DNA of 64,000 bases, taken from positions 62,001-126,000 of the forward strand of contig NZ_JADBGR010000057.1 in the NCBI RefSeq assembly GCF_014892515.1, read 5' to 3'. Each line of letters starts with the position of its first letter. Within the stretch, counting starts at the first letter, position 1. The position numbers and the translations under genes are program-made. The stretch comes from Myceligenerans pegani. GTDB lineage: Bacteria; Actinomycetota; Actinomycetes; Actinomycetales; Cellulomonadaceae. Below, piece by piece: positions 60,657 to 64,000 of the stretch. Below the pieces are notes generated by a model that was not told where the DNA came from, did no database searches, and saw nothing but the letters and a program-made list of their open reading frames with translations.

Positions 60657-63269
60657 TCAGACCGCTCGGCCGGAGCCGAAGCCTCCGCCCCCGAAGCCTC
60701 CGCCGATCCCGCCCGTCCGCACGTGCTTCGGCGACCGGATGAGCAGGCCCAGCAGGCCGCCACGGTTGCTGGCGCCCGCGCCGTGCCCGCGCCGGCCCTC
60801 GAGCGTCAGGTTGATCCCGGCGAGCGGCATGCCGCTGGGTGCCCCGTCGTCGGCGGCGTCCCGCATGGCGGCCGTGAGCGCCTGGTACGCCTGCGTGTCG
60901 GCCCGGTGCGCCAGCTCCAGCGCCGCCCCGCGGTCCGCCCGCGCCCGCGCGTCCCGCGCCGCGGCCGTCAGGCGTGCCGCCTCGGCGTGACGCATCCGCG
61001 CATCCGGCCCGACGGCGCCCCGCCTGGTCGTGATCAGCGTGTCGACCTGGCGGAGTCGCACGTCGAGACGCTCGAGGGTGTCCCGCACCAGAGCGGCCGC
61101 GCGGGCGTCGACCTCCGACGCGTCCCGGTGCCGCACGAGCGCGCGGTCCAGGGCGCCCTCGGCCGCGGCGATGCGGGCCAGCAGGGCGAACGGGTCGGCG
61201 CTCTCGCGGGTGACCTCGACCTGCTTGAGTGCGGCTCGGGCCGTGGTCCGGGCCATCGCCGCCTGCGGGTCGCCACCCGCGATCCGCTCGGTGTCGGCCA
61301 CGTCCTGGGTGAGCGATGCCACCGCCTTGTCCAGCCGCGGCGTGGCCTCGGTCAGGTCGGTCCGGGTGTCCTCCACCTCCCGGAGCAGCCGCTCGGCCTG
61401 GCCCAGCGCGTTCTGCGCGCCACGGGCGGTCGCGGCGGCGAACGCCCGGTCCCGCTTGGCGCTCGCGGCGCGGCCCGTGTCGATCGCCCGGCGGGCGTCC
61501 TCGACGAGGCGCTCCGCCAGCTCGGCGTTGTCGGCCACCGGGCGCACCGCGTCGGCGGGGAACTCCTCGGCGAGGTCGGCGAGATCCTTGCGCACCTGCT
61601 CGATCTGCCGGTCGAGCCCGCCCGCACGCTGCCAGGACTCGTTCAGGAGGCGGTTCGCCCGGGCCTTCAGCCGGCGTACCTCTTCGAGCGGCGCCGTGCC
61701 CGAGTCGAGCAGCGTCGCTGCCTCGGCACAGGTCGCCAGCACCCGGAGCGCGAGGTCCCGCCAGGAGCCGTCGGCGGCCGCCAGGAGCTCGGCGCGCAAC
61801 GCGAAGGCCTCCTGCGTCCGCTCGGTGGCGTCGGCGAGGACGACCTGGAGGTCGTGCACGATCGCGCCGCTCGACTCCGCGCGCGCCAGCTCGAACTCCT
61901 GCGCCGAGGTGCGCAGCGCGTCGTCGAGCGTGACGAGCACGTCGTCGACCCGGGCCGCGAGGTCGTCGTCGGACAGTTCGTCGTCGGACAGCTCGTCGTC
62001 CCGGGGGCCGCCGTCAGAAACGTCGCGACCGGGAACCTCGCGATCGAGCGCGGCGTCGCTGGAAACCTCGCGGCCCGGAACGTCGCGGCCCGGAACGTCG
62101 CGGCCCGGAACGTCGCGCCCGGCCACGCCGCCGGGCAGCGCCGCACCCGACAGTTCGCCGTCCTCCACGTCCGACGGCGTGCCGACCACGCCCGGCGTTG
62201 CGACGGAAGCCACCACCCCGGCCCGAGCCGGAGTCACCGGGGTAGGGACCGCGGACCGGGTCGGCGCCAGTGCGGGTGCGGCCACGGCCGGGCCCGACGC
62301 GGGCCACGCGGGAGCGGCCGGCGTCTTCGACCCGGCCGGCTCGCCGCCGGCGACGGCCGAGGTGACCGTCGCGCCGACGGTCGCGCCGACGCGCGCGGTC
62401 TCCTCCGCCGGAACATCCCCGGCGCCAGATCCGTCGCCGCCTGCGCTCGCGATCTCCGCCGCTCCCGCCGCTCCCGGCTGGCCCCGTGGCTGCCGGTGCC
62501 GCAGATACCACCAGCCGACCGCCAGCGCCGCGCCGACCGCGACGAGGGCGAGCAGCGCCAGGACCGTCAGCCAGGGCGACGCGCCCGACTCCCGCGTGGC
62601 GAGCGCGGCGTCGGCGGCGTCGGCCGCGGCGCCGGCCCAGTCGCCGTCGGCCACCGCGTCCTCGGAGGCGACGATGATCGACGCGTGCTCCCGGCTCGAC
62701 ACCGGCCCGTTGACGTCGACCGACAGGCCCTGGACGCGGTCCGTGGTGGCGATGGCGAGCAGCAGCTCCTCCGGGGTGAGGCCCGACTTCGTGGCCGTCG
62801 CGTCCGCCCAGTCCTCCGGGGGGATGCCGTCGAACGTCTCGAGGTACACCACGAAGAGCCGCAGCGACGTCTCCGCCTCGACGGCGGCGACGGCCTCGGA
62901 CACGAGTTCGTACTCCTCGGCGGAGAGCACCCCGGCCTCGTCCGTGACAGGCGTGTCGACGACGATCGGCATGGCCGACGGCAGGATGTCCTGCATCGTC
63001 GCGGCCTGGACCTTGGCGGACAGGAGCTCCGTGCCGGTGGGGGTCGGCTCGGACGCGAGGGGCTGCGTCCCGCCGACGTCCGCCTCGGCCTGGTCCGTCG
63101 GTGTCGTCCCGCCGATGGCGAACGCGGCGCTGAACAACCCGATGAGGACGCCACCGGCGATGACGCCCGCGAGGACGGTATGCCGGGACGACGCCGTCCC
63201 GGCGTGGGCCTCCGGGTCCGGAGGAACATCCGGAACCGGATGAACTGGAGGGGCGGGGGTCTGGGTCAC
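60657..63269 (-). CDS. TPM-domain membrane protein with long coiled-coil region
   Basis: An 870-residue protein. A hydrophobic span at about residues 31-50 (VLAGVIAGGVLIGLFSAAFAI) and a TPM domain (about 95-215, TDEAGVLSAEEYELVSEAVAAVEAETSLRLFVVYLETF) are followed by a second span, SPWLTVLALLALVAVGAALAVGWWYL. A variable Pro/Ala/Gly linker comes next, with repeats of GRDVP, then several hundred helical residues rich in Ala, Arg and Glu. The C-terminus is GGGFGGGGFGSGRAV. TPM proteins are tied to photosystem-repair or envelope roles; the function here is unknown. GTG 63269 is the likely start. Confidence 0.85.
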   Translation of the reverse strand: MTQTPAPPVHPVPDVPPDPEAHAGTASSRHTVLAGVIAGGVLIGLFSAAFAIGGTTPTDQAEADVGGTQPLASEPTPTGTELLSAKVQAATMQDILPSAMPIVVDTPVTDEAGVLSAEEYELVSEAVAAVEAETSLRLFVVYLETFDGIPPEDWADATATKSGLTPEELLLAIATTDRVQGLSVDVNGPVSSREHASIIVASEDAVADGDWAGAAADAADAALATRESGASPWLTVLALLALVAVGAALAVGWWYLRHRQPRGQPGAAGAAEIASAGGDGSGAGDVPAEETARVGATVGATVTSAVAGGEPAGSKTPAAPAWPASGPAVAAPALAPTRSAVPTPVTPARAGVVASVATPGVVGTPSDVEDGELSGAALPGGVAGRDVPGRDVPGRDVPGREVSSDAALDREVPGRDVSDGGPRDDELSDDELSDDDLAARVDDVLVTLDDALRTSAQEFELARAESSGAIVHDLQVVLADATERTQEAFALRAELLAAADGSWRDLALRVLATCAEAATLLDSGTAPLEEVRRLKARANRLLNESWQRAGGLDRQIEQVRKDLADLAEEFPADAVRPVADNAELAERLVEDARRAIDTGRAASAKRDRAFAAATARGAQNALGQAERLLREVEDTRTDLTEATPRLDKAVASLTQDVADTERIAGGDPQAAMARTTARAALKQVEVTRESADPFALLARIAAAEGALDRALVRHRDASEVDARAAALVRDTLERLDVRLRQVDTLITTRRGAVGPDARMRHAEAARLTAAARDARARADRGAALELAHRADTQAYQALTAAMRDAADDGAPSGMPLAGINLTLEGRRGHGAGASNRGGLLGLLIRSPKHVRTGGIGGGFGGGGFGSGRAV

Positions 63270-63363
63270 GACATTGATGGTCACCCGGTGCCGTGGGGCT
63301 CGCAAATCAGAAAAGGTGATATGCGGGGTGTCCTCTACCCGCCTTCGATCACGCCGTCTTCGA

Positions 63364-64000
63364 TCACGCCGCGAGCAGGTCCTCGGCGTCCACGATGCGG
63401 TACGCGTAGCCCTGCTCGGCCAGGAACCGCTGACGGTGCGCGGCGAAGTCCTGGTCCACCGTGTCGCGGGCGACCACCGCGTAGAAGTGCGCGGTCCGGC
63501 CGTCCTCCTTGGGGCGCATGATCCGGCCCAGCCGCTGCGCCTCCTCCTGCCGCGACCCGAACGCCCCCGACACCTGGATCGCCACCGACGCCTCCGGCAG
63601 GTCCACCGAGAAGTTCGCGACCTTCGACACCACCAGCCGCGAGATGTCACCGGTCCGGAACGCGGCGAACAGCCGCTGCCGCTCCCGGACCGTCGTCGCC
63701 CCCGTGATGAGCGGCGCGTCCAGGTGCGCGGCCAGCTCCTCCAGCTGGTCCACGTACTGTCCGATCACGAGCACCTGGTCGTCGGGATGCCGCGCGACCA
63801 GCGTCTCCACCACGCGATTCTTCCCCGGCACAGAGGCGGCGAGCCGGTACTTGTCCTCGGGCTCGGCCGTCGCGTACGCCATGCGTTCCGACTCCGGCAG
63901 CGTCAGCCGCACCTCCACGCAGTCCGCGGGCGCGATGTAGCCCTGCGCCTCGATGTCCTTCCACGGCGCGTCGAACCGCTTGGGCCCGATCAGGCTGAAC
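63364..64000 (-). CDS. XPB/ERCC3-type DNA repair helicase (C-terminal part; 5' end beyond window)
   Basis: A superfamily 2 helicase fragment of 211 residues. The frame runs off the right edge (FSLIGPKRFDAPWKDIEAQGYIAPADCVEVR at the boundary). The helicase C-terminal domain is visible: VLVIGQYVDQLEELA, APLITGATTVRERQRLFAAFRTGDI, VVSKVANFSVDLPEASVAIQVSGAFGSRQEEAQRLGRIMRPK with motif VI arginines. Bacterial XPB homologues unwind DNA in repair. ATG 63918 is internal, not the start. Confidence 0.95.
   Translation of the reverse strand, partial: FSLIGPKRFDAPWKDIEAQGYIAPADCVEVRLTLPESERMAYATAEPEDKYRLAASVPGKNRVVETLVARHPDDQVLVIGQYVDQLEELAAHLDAPLITGATTVRERQRLFAAFRTGDISRLVVSKVANFSVDLPEASVAIQVSGAFGSRQEEAQRLGRIMRPKEDGRTAHFYAVVARDTVDQDFAAHRQRFLAEQGYAYRIVDAEDLLAA

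Noticed and set aside
62040..62130. Possible CRISPR-like array
   Set aside because: The short regular repeats are in-frame codons for GRDVP units within the TPM gene, with no spacers of unique sequence.
60345..63521. 1058-codon plus-strand frame opposite the TPM gene
   Set aside because: Arg/Gly/Ala-rich shadow; the minus strand has the TPM domain, membrane spans and glycine-rich tail.

Overview
The window is chromosomal DNA of a high-GC Gram-positive actinobacterium. mshA (mycothiol synthesis), Lsr2, CarD, SenX3/RegX3, a WXG100 protein and a groEL under CIRCE control without groES all point there. Gene content and order (panC-panD-nadB, lysS followed by a tiny membrane protein, mshA-gpmA-phoU-senX3-regX3-pst) suggest order Micrococcales, probably Promicromonosporaceae or a close relative; the family placement is inference.

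Layout: 1-9.9 kb holds cofactor genes (DUF2520 Rossmann protein, panC, panD, nadB, nadC) joined by translational overlaps, but nadB and nadC are separated by a UPF0303 protein and a fused 5-oxoprolinase. 9.9-15.6 kb: lysS, small membrane protein, lsr2, lactonase, mshA, gpmA. 15.6-24.1 kb is a complete phosphate-starvation locus: phoU facing senX3-regX3, then two tandem pstS genes, each behind its own twin PHO box of identical geometry, then pstC-pstA-pstB. 24.1-28.3 kb: two lipoproteins on the minus strand, then carD, ispD-ispF and a TetR regulator. 28.4-31.0 kb: a sugar-lactone oxidase coupled to a PLP fold-III enzyme. 31.4-34.5 kb: a membrane-anchored DsbA-like protein and a membrane Ser/Thr kinase on the minus strand. 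34.6-43.6 kb: fused trehalose-6-P synthase/phosphatase, a sugar-ABC ATPase, DUF4032, cysS, rlmB and LtrA.

43.9-47.2 kb is an accessory islet with a different texture. It contains a degraded copy of the 3' end of the nearby SGNH hydrolase gene, a decayed tRNA-Thr copy, a frameshifted IS982-type transposase tail, and three small secreted proteins sharing a four-cysteine pattern. It ends at an intact tRNA-Thr(TGT). This is the most promising place for something undescribed.

47.2-64 kb returns to ordinary genes: SGNH hydrolase, ung, DUF3263, LytR_C protein, cspA, a phytoene-desaturase-like oxidoreductase, groEL, WXG100, a two-component system, an HD protein, NYN nuclease, glutamine amidotransferase, a large TPM-domain membrane protein, and the C-terminal part of an XPB-type helicase cut by the window end.

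Recurring theme: many genes have a TANNNT -10 hexamer ending exactly six bases before the start codon, the signature of leaderless mRNA. An 80-bp repeat occurs twice, in inverted orientation, 35 kb apart.
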